From Humulus lupulus (Eukaryota > Streptophyta > Magnoliopsida > Rosales > Cannabaceae): a stretch of 64,000 nucleotides of DNA. The position numbers were made by a program, and so were the translations under genes. The stretch spans positions 130,923,701 through 130,987,700 of the forward strand of contig NC_084795.1 in the NCBI RefSeq assembly GCF_963169125.1, in the 5' to 3' direction. Positions 23,497 through 34,624 of the stretch are shown here, piece by piece; position 1 is the stretch's first letter; every line of letters starts with the position of its first letter. The notes under the pieces are model-generated. The model was not told the origin of the DNA. It ran no database searches and saw only the letters and a list, made by a program, of their open reading frames with translations.

Positions 23497-25357
23497 TGTT
23501 GAGATTGGTTAAATGTAGTGGTTAAGTTGAATACACAATGTGGTGTTAAACACTTCAATGATTTTCACTTAAGTTGAAGTGAAAATATGAGTTTTTGTTG
23601 TAGGCAACTTTTCTGGGTCTAAAGTAATACAATGAAGTATCTAAGCTTACCCTAAAAGTTTGGAATCATTTTGAGGTAATAAATGGTGATTTTGGGCACC
23701 ATAAGAAATGGAGAGGTGACATGTCACACTACTACAAAAACACCCTTTTAGGATACTTTTTTAGAGCACTCACCTAGATGCGAGCCCTAAAAACCGCTCC
23801 TGACATTTTAGGACTCGCGTTGCGAGTCCTTAAAGAATTTCTTTTAGGGCTCACTACAATGTGTGTCCTAAAAGTTTGAATTTTTTTTTAACAAACACCT
23901 TTTGGACTTTTTAGGACACTCATTGCGAGTCCTTAAAGAATTTTTTTAGGACACGCAGTGCAAGCCCTAAAAACTTATGTGTGTCCTAAAAGTTTGGATT
24001 TTAAAAAATCACATATTCCCTCCAATCCCTCAAATCACTCAATAATATAAAAAAAACACAAAAATCACCCAAATCACTCTCTCTCTCCTCGGTTCTCTCT
24101 CTCTCTCTAGCTCATCTCTGCCAAGGCCAAACAGCCACCTTACCATCTCCAACCATCACCACGCGCCACCCCACTCAACGCGCCACCCTCTGAAACCCCC
24201 AACCTTGGAGCTCAGTCCCTTACGCGCGACCTAAGGCCCTCAAAGGGCTTGTCGAAGTTTCTGCGATTTTGGGTTTTCCCAAACTTTTTGACCACTTTTC
24301 GGCCACCTCGACCCACCACGAGATGAACCCCCACCACCACCATATTCCTTGCATCTTGGGCTTCAAAACCCACTAAATAATTAAACCCAATGGTCAATGG
24401 AGTTAGAATTCAATGTTCATCGAAATCCATGGTGATTTTTTAACCTTCAAGCGTAGATCTATGCTTTTTCGAGCCATTTCAAACTAAACCACTTCCACAA
24501 CGACATTTCCTATGGCTTGGGCTTTAAAACCCAGTAGTTTGTTTTCTGAACCACCACAATGGAGTGGTGGCACCACCACTTACTCCGGCCATTCTTTTAG
24601 GGCTCGCATCAATTCATTGCCAGCCCTAAAAATATTCTTTTAGGAAAAAAAATCTCAGTCTTTAAGGCTCTCAAATAGAGGACTTGTGCCCTAGGAGTAC
24701 CAAAAAGTCTTTTTTGTACTAGTGTCACAACCGAGGTCGTGACATGTCGCCACATTGCTTAGAACCAATTGGAGACAGAGGACAGGCGACATGTCGTCTG
24801 TCACCAGGGGACATGTCGCATGTCTCTGCTTTTGAGTTACGTATTTTGGCTCCAAATTTATGTGTTTAAAAGCTCTAATCATATTATATAGACTTAATGA
24901 CGGTGCCTACACTAGAAAATGGGTCCTTTAGAGTTGTAAAACCTTTATCACACTTTTTAAATCCATCTCTAACTTCTCTCTCAATCTTTCTAGCTCTCAA
25001 GGATCATAAGTTTTCTCTAAGAAATTCATCAAGAAAGTGCTTGTCTTGAGAATTTCAAAGGCTTGTTCAATCTCAATTCTCTTTCCTACTAGAGAAAGAC
25101 GCAAGCATCTATGTAGGGCTAGGAAATAGAGAATTTGGGCAATGATACATCTCATGTATAAGCCTTGGTTTTGACTCCTCTATATCGAAAGGATTCAAGT
25201 AGTGTTCCATCTAGGGTTTGAAGTTTGCAAGAAGAACAAAGAGTTTGTTCTACAACTAGGGTATGCATTTCTCCATTCTAATATTTTATTGGACTCTATG
25301 AAGCAAAATTGTGTATAGATTATTATTATATTGGTGGTGTAATCTCACTCCCCAACA
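23497..25357. mobile_element. Copia-type solo LTR
   Basis: TGTTGAG...CCCAACA ends with a perfect ATATT target duplication (23492-23496 and 25358-25362). The LTR is about 860 bp once the inserted CACTA element is removed. It interrupts a coding exon of Ulp1-like gene 1; the reading frame joins cleanly across it. It carries GACATGTCGC words at 23716, 24739, 24785 and 24807. The copia assignment is from the terminal motif only. Confidence 0.75.
23727..24724. mobile_element. Non-autonomous CACTA-type transposon
   Basis: 998 bp, CACTACTACAAAAA at one end and TTTTTTGTACTAGTG at the other (inverted CACTA.TACAAAAA). It has a 3-bp TCA target duplication (23724-23726, 24725-24727). Subterminal 'TTTTAGGGCTCGC..' / 'GCGAGTCCT' words repeat in both orientations near both ends, as is usual for CACTA elements. 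A CT microsatellite lies near 24080. No transposase is seen. Confidence 0.85.
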
Positions 25358-26093
25358 ATATTTGCTATAACATTGTGGGAACAAGTTGAAAAGACCTTGG
25401 AATTATAATAATTTTGTTTGGAATACTTGTTTTCCCAGTTCTAGAGAAAAAAAATAACAAAAACATATCAGCATAATATACACACACAAAAAATAACAAC
25501 GATTTATTTACTACAAAACCTAACTACGTAAAATCACTGAATCATTAAGCCAAAACACATTTCGTGCATTATCAACATACACAAAAACTAAAATAGAAAA
25601 CATAAACAAGGGAAAAACAAATAACCACCCAAAATGGAATAACAATGGAAAATAAATCCCACATGAGCATAAGCCAACACTAGAAAAACAAAAAAAAAAA
25701 CAACAATAAATAAAATACAAAACTATTTTTTCAAAAAAAAACTATAAAAAATAGAGCACATTGAATTCATGATCGACAAATTTTTCTAAAGCTAGAAAAT
25801 CTAATAGTTCAAAAATTAATTAAGCATAAAATCAAACACATTCCAAGCATTAACAAAAATGAAAAAACAAACGTAAAATACATTAATCAAATAAAATGCA
25901 TCAACAAATCACACCTAAAAACAGAAATCACAAAAAAAAAATAACAACAAAACCTAAACGAAACCCTAAACCAATCTTTGAAACTTTTTTCTTCACAGAA
26001 ACCTCAGTCAACTTTGGATCATCTATTTTTTATTTTACATTTTTTTCCTTCTGCTTTTCAACATAATCACACAGTAACCTATTTTCTTGGAGA

Positions 26094-26136
26094 TTTGGGT
26101 TTGGGTTTGGGTTTGGGTGGGTTGGGTTGGGTTTGG
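26094..26136. repeat. TTTGGG short tandem repeat
   Basis: (TTTGGG)4 followed by GTGGGTTGGGTTGGG. It is not the plant telomere unit (TTTAGGG). On the minus strand it codes a Thr-Gln repeat in the putative first exon of Ulp1-like gene 1. Confidence 0.8.
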
Positions 26137-26173
26137 ATGACTTGACACAATGCCTTTCTTTCCCATTGCAGAA

Positions 26174-27514
26174 ACTTCTTTCTTAGGATGGTTTTCTATA
26201 TTTTTTTGATAACATGAGAAGGTGAAGATGAAGCAAAATATGTAATGGCTATAAAAAGGGAAAAAAAATGAAATATATACTGTGAGCTATAAAAAATGGA
26301 AACTATCAAAAGGTTACAAAATTTGAAAAATAAAACTAGGGAAAAAATTAAAAGTTTCTTTAACCACTAACCATTAGAAAGACTTGGAGAAGAATAACAG
26401 TTAAAAATGAAGGATAAAATGTGTGATCGTGTGGAAGTATAGGTAATATGATGAAAAAGTAGAATAGTGGAGAGAGAGTGTAAATAAAAAAGGAATAAAA
26501 AATATTAAGAAAAAAACTTGAAAACCGTGAGTTTGTATATGGTTATAGGTATACCGTATTTTTTAAGATAAAATAATAAATAAATCATATAAATATAACG
26601 TAATAATAATAAAAAAAATTAAATACTACGCCCAACAGTAGAAATGTAAAAAAAGTGGCTAAATCTCTTTTTTTTTATGAGAATACCTAAACCAGACTTT
26701 ATACAAAAATTACTTCACTAAAAATAATGCCTAAAACATAACTTCAAAACAAAAATAATTACAAAAAGTTACGTACTTCATTTAAAAATAATTCTCTATA
26801 TAATATACTTTCAATTTAAAAATAATTCATCTCACAAAAAGTGAGAATTTTGCTAGCTAAGCACGGAAAAAGAGGGAGCAATCTTGCTGCTTAGATTTTT
26901 CCGTTTTTCTTTTTCTTTTTCTTTTCAAAAACAATATTTTGTTTGCTTATAATACTAAAAAGATAATGACTTGCTACCTTTCACAAAAGACTTCATTTTT
27001 AGACCATCTTATTTAGATACAATTTGGTTACCTCCAAGATTATTTGTGGAAATTGGTTATCTGAAGATATCGATTAGTTACTTTTAAAAGTAAGACTTCA
27101 TTTTTAGGTTATATTATGATGTTTTATTATTTAAGATAATTTTAGGTTACTTTCAAGCATATTTCGGAAACTAATGAGTTACTATATAGTCTATTAGCAA
27201 ATGTTACTATTTAGTATAATACATAGTAACTTTTAAATGTAAAATTAAAATACGTGTTTTGATCACTTATGTAATTTACATGTGAATAATAGTGGTTTTT
27301 TTATTAATCAAGAGAAGAAAAAAACTTAGAAGTTACTTTTAAATCATAGCAAAAATTACTCTCTTAAATTTAATTTTAGTTTAATAAAATTAAAAACAAT
27401 TATAAAGTTAATTTTTAAACGTAACACAAAAATGACTCATGCCAATCATCTTCTCCAATGACAGCAAGAAACGTATGCTTGTCACATGCAAAAATGACCT
27501 CCTCAAAAAGTAGG
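26174..27514. other. AT-rich intergenic DNA
   Basis: No ORF or known repeat is supported. Short 'ggttac' / 'gttactttta' words recur between about 27020 and 27340. The proximal part may be the promoter of Ulp1-like gene 1. Confidence 0.45.
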
Positions 27515-27829
27515 TCACGATGGTACCAGTCTTAAATTCAAACGACTAGTGATGTCACCGGAAAAACTTCTAAAGTCTTGGATATACCCACGAACTCCCC
27601 AGAAAATGCTGACAATATAGGAAGAGTGACCCTCAAACCTCAGGGTGGCCTGAGTTGGGGGGAAAATGCAGCCAAAGTCAGACCTCCAACAACTTTGACT
27701 GACGCCTTTGGCTTCCTTCAGGGACATCTGGCAACATCCTTTGGACGATGAGCTTGCCAAAATTTCCTCCTCCTTCTTGTCCAGCGGGTGTAGCAAGGAG
27801 TTGGCCAGAAGCTGGCGACTGGACGTCAA
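27515..27829 (-). other. GC-rich ORF patch, unrecognised
   Basis: A 104-codon open frame on the minus strand in sequence clearly richer in G+C than its neighbours. I recognise no domain. Ser/Arg-rich, uneven composition suggests a fragment of transposon DNA rather than a gene. No neighbour shares its frame. Confidence 0.25.
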
Positions 27830-28034
27830 TAGTTACTACGTGGAGATATATATATATAATTGGGTTGGAACTCTTTTTAAATCGAGTAAAAATTTACACA
27901 ATAATTTTGTAAATAAAAAATGTTGGTAATTTTTAAAATTAAAATGTATTTAATCATGTGGGATTTAAATTTTCCATTATTCAATCCATTAGTCATCATT
28001 TTACCATTTAATAATGAAAAAAGTACTATTAAAA

Positions 28035-28394
28035 GGGAAAAATCTACAATAAGGTATGTTTTTTTACCTTACAGGTAGCGCACAACCCTGTTTAAGGCAC
28101 ATAAATCAATTATGACCCCGTTTTTTTTATGACGATATTCATTGTAGTCATAGCAAGCCCCTGCAAATTTTCGGATAAAAAAAAAGTATGTTTGTACACA
28201 TGTAAAACAAATTGTTTGATCCTTAATTTCGACATTGTAAATTATCTTAAATTTCTCAAAAATTTGCAAGAATCCTATTATGAGTATAATGAACACCGTC
28301 ATAAAAACAAACTGAGGTCATAATTGATTTACGTGCCTAAAATAGGGTCGTCCCTATCGGTAAGGTAAAAGGCATACTTACTCTAGACACTCCC
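28035..28394. mobile_element. Foldback MITE, Mutator-like
   Basis: About 360 bp, starts GGGAAAAATCTAC and ends TAGACACTCCC. Inverted arms of about 120 bp align (for example 'cataaatcaattatgacc' left and its complement right). It is flanked by a direct repeat CTATTAAAA(G) at 28026-28034 and 28395-28403. A 9-bp duplication fits a MULE-type element. No coding capacity. Confidence 0.75.
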
Positions 28395-28670
28395 CTATTA
28401 AAAGATGCAATACGTTAAATCTTAAAGTCAAACAAGCAATTACCTATTGAACAAAACCATTAACAATTGGAAAATATTACTCTTTGAGAGTATAAATCAA
28501 ATGTTAGTTTAATTGAATTATTAAATCTAGAAAAGTGAAGGTCTAAGAATTTCAACCCAATTCGAACATTTTTAATTTGGCAAAAAGTAAAACTTTGGTC
28601 ACTTCTGGGTGTGGCAATCATATTTGACGACTAAATGATCTTCCACAGTATTCTAATAGCTTACTTGTAC
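28395..28670. other. AT-rich spacer
   Basis: Nothing identifiable lies between the two small elements. Confidence 0.4.
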
Positions 28671-28890
28671 AATAGATTCCTAAACTTTATGTATTTTGAC
28701 AAGTTGGTCTCCTAACTTTTTTTTGGCAAATTGGTCCCTAAACTTTTTTATCAATTGAAAACTATGACCCTACACCGTTAAATGCCCAAAAATTTCATAT
28801 GTACACAAAATATTTAGGGACCAATTTGCTATGAAAAAAAAAAGTGTAAACTAACTTGCCAAAATATATAGAGTTTAGGAACCATTCATA
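28671..28890. mobile_element. Small inverted-repeat element (MITE)
   Basis: 'ttcctaaactttatgtattttgacaagtt' at about 28676 is inverted at 28852-28884 ('aacttgccaaaatatatagagtttagga'). A relative with the same motifs (also with a 'ccgttaaatg' / 'catttaacaatg' core) lies at 52625-52860. Exact ends and target duplication are not resolved. Confidence 0.5.
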
Positions 28891-29110
28891 CAGATAAATC
28901 TTTTTAATATGATAATCCATGTTAGTATCATATAAAATTAAGAAAAAAATTTGGTTGCTACTTAGTATTGGCAGTAGGTATAAAAATATCAAATTTAGAC
29001 ATTTGTATCCTATTATATAGAGGAATTATGGTATATTTTTTCGGAATATATTCAATTTTGGGGCTGATATTCAAATATTTCTTCATTTGGTAATATAATA
29101 TTTTAGTACC

Positions 29111-29877
29111 TTTTGTTTATCCCAGAGCCAACTTAAAAGGTGTTTGGTAAACAGTGAGAAGCAACTTATTGAAGAATTTATAATTTATGTAGAATATACA
29201 GTTAAAAGATAAAGGTTACACAGCCCAAATTTTAGCTTTTTCATAAAGCATCTTTTTGAAAAACTTTGCAGTAGATATATTTTTTTAAATATATTTAATT
29301 TTTTTTATATATCACTCAAAATAAAAATATTTATATATAAAATGATATGGTAATAAAATAAATAATTTTAAATCTTAAATATTTTTTATATTCTTGAAAA
29401 AATATATTTATAATTTATATTTATCAATTTTTTTATTTTAGTAATTTTAAATTAATAAACCACTTCAATATAGAGTTTATTATACCCTATAATATTGTTT
29501 TTGCATCTCATAATATTTTTAAATTATAAGTTATAAAACACATATCAATTTCATGTTTTAGAACAAACATTATTATAATTTTAACATGTTTAAATAAATA
29601 CAGTATTTATATTGAAATCTATTGAGTATGTTTAGTATATGTGAATTTGTTTTAATAAACTAAATATGACATCTATTTTAGACTTTTAATATTTAACACC
29701 TTAATCATATATAGTTATTAAATACTCTGATACAACTTTTCCAACTCACATCACTTTAAAATTCATAATTTATAAAACACTTAATAGTTTTCCTCCATAG
29801 CATTGTTAAAGCTGTTTTTCCCCACAACACAACCAAAACGATTTTTTCCCACAACACAGCTTTATCAAACTAGCCCT
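29111..29877. mobile_element. Possible AT-rich hAT-type MITE
   Basis: The left side has 'aaaaggtgtttggtaaac' and the right side 'ttatcaaactagccc', roughly inverted ends of a hAT style. TTAGTACC occurs at both borders (about 29103 and 29878), which would be an 8-bp duplication. The interior is AT-rich without ORFs. The ends do not pair well, so the call is tentative. Confidence 0.35.
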
Positions 29878-29879
29878 TA

Positions 29880-30330
29880 GTACCATATTATTTAATTAAT
29901 ACTATTTTACTACTATATTGTTTGTCTTAGCACAATTTAGTATTCTATTGTTTTAATTATACTATATTAATACATTACATATGATAAATTAATTCAAGAA
30001 TGTATTTTTCTACAAATATTGATATAAAACATTCAATTATACTCACAATCAACCTAATTTATTTAATTCAAATCTTTTTTAGTTTTAAACTATATTTATA
30101 CAAAAAAAATAGTAGTAGTACTTTATATATGATACATAAATTAATTTAAAATGGAAATTTGAGTATTGATGCATAAAAGGGGGTCCTATAACAAAATTAT
30201 TCCATGCTAATTAAACATCACCATTTTATGCTAGTATTATCTTAGATTCCCAAAATTTCCCTAACATAAATTTCCCTCTCTTTTTCTTATATTGTCTTCT
30301 CCGTCTCTATCTCTCACATTTTCCCTTCTC
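29880..30330 (+). repeat. Left terminal inverted repeat of the MULE
   Basis: Aligns by eye with the complement of about 51940-52570. Its inner part, pyrimidine-rich with 'ctctctatctctcac', leads into the transposase leader. Length differences reflect short insertions and deletions. Confidence 0.6.
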
Positions 30331-30359
30331 TCAAGCTCTCACTCAAAAAAAGCAAGGCA

Positions 30360-33300
30360 ACCGCCATGTATTCTATCGATCTATAATAATTTTGGAGCTC
30401 ATCTAATTTGAGATTTGAAGTTGTTCTTTGGGTTTTAAATCCTATCAAGGCAAGAAACTCGATTTTGGGTTTGGGATCTAGTGGCACAAATCTTATGGGT
30501 AAGTATATTTTCGTTATATGTAGTAAGGAGACTTGTTTATTTACATTGCTTTAACTATTTCGAACGGATTTGTGTATGCATTCATGTTTTATTGTACTAT
30601 TTGACTGTCAGATTGGATCTTCGTTTCACTGTGTTTTTCTGGGTTTATTTTCTGCCTCGATGAAACTCGACAGGCCTCGACGGGTTCACATAATCAAAGG
30701 CTCGATGGTCCTCGATGGACCTCAATTTTCCTCGACGTGTCTCGATTGGTGTTGGGATTAGGGGGGCCTCGATGAGGCTCGATGGACCTCTATAGATCCA
30801 CATTCATTTAAGAAAATAGTTCACCTCGATGTGACTTGATGGTCCTCGATGGACCTCGACATTTGAAGAATAATTGAACTAGAAAGATTGCCTCAATTGT
30901 TCTAGACTTACCTCGATGGACCTCGATAGGTACTCATGCATTTACTCTGGAAACCACCTCAATAGAAATTGATAAACCTTGACATGCCTCGATGATTGAG
31001 CTTGACTTACCTCGATTAAGCTTGATGGAAATCGATGTTTTGCAGTTATGTTTTGCTTTTTTTATAATATTATTTTTTTACATTTTTTTACATTTTTTTT
31101 CAATAAAGATTCGATTGTTTATATATTTGTTGCATACAATGGCGTTTGGGAACTGGAGTATAAGGATTGGATTTTCAGGGATGCTGAAAATCAAGTTCTC
31201 CCTTTAGTGAAGAGTGTGACGTACGAGAAATTTGTTGAAATTTTGTATGATGAGCTTGAAGTGGATAAATGTGTGTACGAATTGAAACTTGAGGTCCCAT
31301 ACACATGCCTCTCACAACCCTTCAAACCTAGCATTATGAAAAATGATAAGCATGTTCGTGCATTTATGGGCTTAGCATCGAAATTTGTTGAGAAGATGAT
31401 TCCTATGTGCGTAACATTGGTTAAGAAGGATTGTTTAGGAAATGTTTCGGCCTCTCACAGCGTTAATAAAAAAGTTCAATTTGAAGAGAATATTTCTCCC
31501 CCATGTCATGGTTTCAGGGGAACTCAAAGTGAGTTTGGGACATTTTTTCCATAGACAAATACAGACGTTATTGTCTGTGATGATATCCCTGTTAGAGGGC
31601 TGTCACACATTCCTGACGCAGCGGAGTATGAGCCCTATGGCTACGATCCTTATGTCAATGAAGATTTGTTTGTTGATGCAGCAGTAGTTCATGGGCCAGA
31701 TATTAGGGCAAATTTTCCAACGCAGAGTTCAGATGTTATGGTAGTTGAGGAGCGCAGAAGAGAAGATCGACAAACACCTAGGACCAGCAATATTCGTCCA
31801 GGTCCAGGTTGAACTAAAGATAGCAATATATGGAGTTATCCTTTGGAATTAGGTGAAGTTCGTAGAACTTGGAGTGCTCCCATGTTTACCAAAGAAGATA
31901 TAGAGGCCTCACATTGAAATCATCCTTCCTCAACTGGCACATCTTCAGGAGAATTGCACCTTGGAAAGTTCTTTCAGAACAAGATTGAATTGAAAACCAA
32001 GGCGGCCATCTTTGCGATGAAGAATAGTTTTGAATTTATGGTGAAGAAATCTGGTGTTGATGTGTGGTACATAACCTGCAAGGATCTTGATTCTGGTTGG
32101 AGATTGGGGGGAAAGAAAAAAATGCGATCTGAAATGTTTAAGATTACATTCTACAACGATGTACACAGTTTCTCACAAGAAATCTGAGAGAAGGACCACC
32201 GTTAAGCAGCACCATGGGTTGTTGGCCACCTAATCAAGAGGAAATTTGCTACCGATGGTACTCGGTACATGGCAAACAACATAAGGAGGACATGAAGCAC
32301 CATTTTGGGGTAAAAATGAGCTATGAGAAGGCATGGAGATGTAGATAAAAGGCACTTATGTATGTTAAAGGCACATGTGAGGATTCATACTCCAAGTTAC
32401 CTAGATACATGTGTTATTTGGAGTAGAAGAATCCATGTACAATTACTGATTTTGTAGCAGAAGATGGTCATTTCTTGTATTGCTTCTTTTCCCTTGGTGT
32501 TTCTAGGAGACGATTCCAGTATTTTCGTCTTGTCATTTATGTGGACGGCAGATTCTTGAAGAACAAGTATGGTGGCACATGCTTTGTGTTGTTGTGTTGG
32601 ATGCGAACAACCATTTGTTTCTAATTGTGTTCAGATTGGTGGGCAGTGAGAACCATAACTCTTGGACTTATTACATGAGAAAATTTAAGGGTTCCACAGG
32701 GGACGTTGACAACCTAGCTTTGGTATTGAACAGGCATGCAAGCATTACTCATGCTTTGGAGGTTGTGTTCCCAGATGCCTACCACGGTGCTTGTTACAAC
32801 CACATCTGTATGAATGTGGTGGCAAAATTCAAAACCGACCACTGTTAAGACATCATGGGGTGTGCAGCGTATGCGTATCAAAAGACAGAATTTCACAAGT
32901 TCTTTAAAAAGATTAAGGTAATTGATCCTCCCATTGCTCAATATCTTGAGGGAATTGGTTTTGAAAGGTGGACTCGCGCTTATTTTCCTAGAAATCGATA
33001 AATATTATGACGAGCAACTACGCAGAAAGCTTTAACAATAAAACCAAGGAGGCAAGGAGCTTGCCAGTTTCCACTTTTCTTGAATTCATACGATTCACTC
33101 TACAGACATGGTTTTCCGATAGACGTGAAAAAGCAACAAAAGCAACAAGTGTGTTAGCACCTCTGATGGAGGCAGATTTGAAGCAAATGGGTTTGAAAGA
33201 AAATTTCCTAGATGTCTAAGTCCTTGGTCATTATGAATTTCTTGTGGTTGATGGTGAGGTGAACTTAGCCTCAAAATCATGCTCCTATTGCATGTTCCAA

Positions 33301-33651
33301 ACCATTGGGATATTGTGTGTCCATGCATTTGCTGCAACTAGAAAAAGGAGCGTAAGCATCTACTCAATGTGTTCCCCTTACTACAAAATCGAACCATGGA
33401 GGGAAACTTAGAAGGAAATTATTTACTCTGTTGGTAACAAGGATGAATGGGTGATCCCTGATCACATCAGATTTATGGTTGTCAGCATCCCTATTGAGAA
33501 AAATCATGTAGGAAGGCCGAAGAAGAAGAAATTGGGTAGGCCGAAGAACAACTGCTATCCTTCTAGCGGGGAAAAGGTTGTCCACCCACGAAAGTGTAGT
33601 AGATGTGGTGGTAGTAAGTACAATAGGAAGTCATGTAATGCTAGGCTTTAA
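30360..33651 (+). pseudogene. MuDR-type MULE transposase gene, decayed
   Basis: A non-coding leader ends at a GTAAGT donor (30499). Intron 1 (30499-31045, ending TTTTGCAG) contains a CCTCGA array. Coding starts at ATG 31048. Domains in order: N-terminal MULE region ('YNGVWELEYKDWIF'); DNA-binding MuDR region (about 31950-32190); catalytic core with first D in 'YVDGRFLKNKYGG' (about 32540), 'NRHASITHALEVVFPDAYH' and E in 'NYAESFNNK' (about 33010); SWIM zinc finger ('CSYCMFQTIGILCVH'); C-terminal 'GRPKKK' and 'CSRCGG' knuckle; stop about 33650. The second catalytic Asp (usually SDRH) is Asn. A frameshift lies near 32575. Stops at 31552, about 31810, 31915 and others break the frame. The functional protein would move MULEs; this one cannot. 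Confidence 0.8.
30654..31037 (+). repeat. CCTCGA array, transposase intron 1
   Basis: About 20 variants of 'cctcgatggacctcgac' follow one another with irregular 12-24-bp spacing. They end a few bases before the TTTTGCAG acceptor at 31045. Orientation is sense for the transposase gene. Confidence 0.8.
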
Positions 33652-33810
33652 ACATTGTCCTATCAATGTGTTTTTGACTACTTAATTACTTTTCTAGTGT
33701 ATGAATTGATGTCACTGGGATATTGCTGTTTTTTCATTTAGGTTCTTCTACGGTTATTTTGTTGGTTTTGATCTAAATGAAAAGAAAATTAAGCAATTTT
33801 TTCCCCGTTT

Positions 33811-34302
33811 ACCTCGACAAGCCTCGATGGGGCTTGACACGCCTCGATGGTGCCTCGAGGTCTATTGAGGTAACATCGAAGCCACTGTGTTCATGACTTG
33901 ATTTGGCCCCATCGATGTCTATCGAGGTACCATTGAGGCCCATCGAGGTCGTTATGTTGATAGCTTGATTTGGCCGCATTGAGGCCAGTCGAGGTAGCAT
34001 CGATGCCTGTCGAGGCCGCCATGTTCATGACTTAATTTGGCCCCATCGAGGTATATCGAGGCCGCTATATTGATAGCTTTATTTGGCCCCATCGAGGCCC
34101 ATCAAGGTAGCATCGAGATCCATCGAGGCAGATTTATTTTAACATTTTGAGGGTCCTTAGATGGTGTTGTTGAGGCCCATCGAGGCAGTTTGTTTGACCT
34201 ATCGATTTTTGTTGAGGCAGACACGTTTATGTGATTTTAGTTGTATTTTTTAATACTAGTGAAAATTTTGGGTCGAGCCTAATCAAGTTCTATCGAGGTA
34301 GA
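33811..34302. repeat. CCTCGA array between the two 3' ends of the MULE genes
   Basis: The first about 45 bp read CCTCGA on the plus strand. After CCTCGAGG near 33853 the rest reads TCGAGGCCCATCGAGGT, the opposite orientation, so an inversion point is visible. It lies between the transposase stop (about 33650) and the Ulp1-like stop (34376). Confidence 0.8.
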
Positions 34303-34375
34303 AAATTAGTGATATTTTTTTCGAGTATTTACAAAAAAATAATGTTCACCCATTGAACCATATACAAAAATATAA

Positions 34376-34517
34376 TCATGGTGCCAATGTCTGAGAGAAT
34401 AGGTCCATACACCATTTAGTTCTAAAATGTTGCATGTTCGCATCGGTAACGATATCGAGTGGTAGCCTGACAATCAAATGCTCGATATGTTTGATGGCAA
34501 ACATACCACAATCCCCA
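34376..34517 (-). pseudogene. Ulp1-like gene 2, last exon with catalytic Cys
   Basis: The exon follows an ATGCAG acceptor and reads 'SGDCGMFAIKHIEHLIVRL', then 'LAP' and TGA 34376-34378. GDCGMF holds the nucleophilic Cys of C48 peptidases. The first base completes a Ser codon begun in the exon ending at 48335, so the two exons join in phase. The Athila element now fills the intron between them. Confidence 0.7.
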
Positions 34518-34624
34518 CTGCATATAAGTGAATTTGTATCAATTATAAATAAATTTTGTATAATTAAATTCAATAAACAAATTTCAAATACCACTGATAT
34601 CAATAAACATATTTCAAATACCAC

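Larger units (their letters stand above)
21325..26173 (-). pseudogene. Ulp1-like gene 1, N-terminal and DUF1985 exons
   Basis: The likely start is ATG 26173 ('MGKKGIVSSHPNPTQ'), a short exon with a TQ repeat coded by the CCCAAA run. The next exon begins near 25434 after a T-rich TTTCTCTAG acceptor ('NWENKYSKQNYY..'). It continues in one frame across the copia solo LTR into 'LFSEIVFGHFLG', and then into 22987-23280 with 'NLAVKMAVLYFIQCFLL' and 'SWGMEVFSFTLDSMKG'. It runs on to 'DTIPMILKW' near 22870. These match the DUF1985 domain found N-terminal to Ulp1 proteases in ULP-bearing MULEs. Further on is an Asp-rich stretch from a (GAT)n tract. The remainder lies at 1724-2891 beyond the Tat insertion. 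Stops and insertions make it a pseudogene. Role of such genes is unknown. Confidence 0.55.

Noticed and set aside
26094..26136. Telomere-like repeat
   Set aside because: The unit is TTTGGG, not TTTAGGG, and the run is only about 40 bp.
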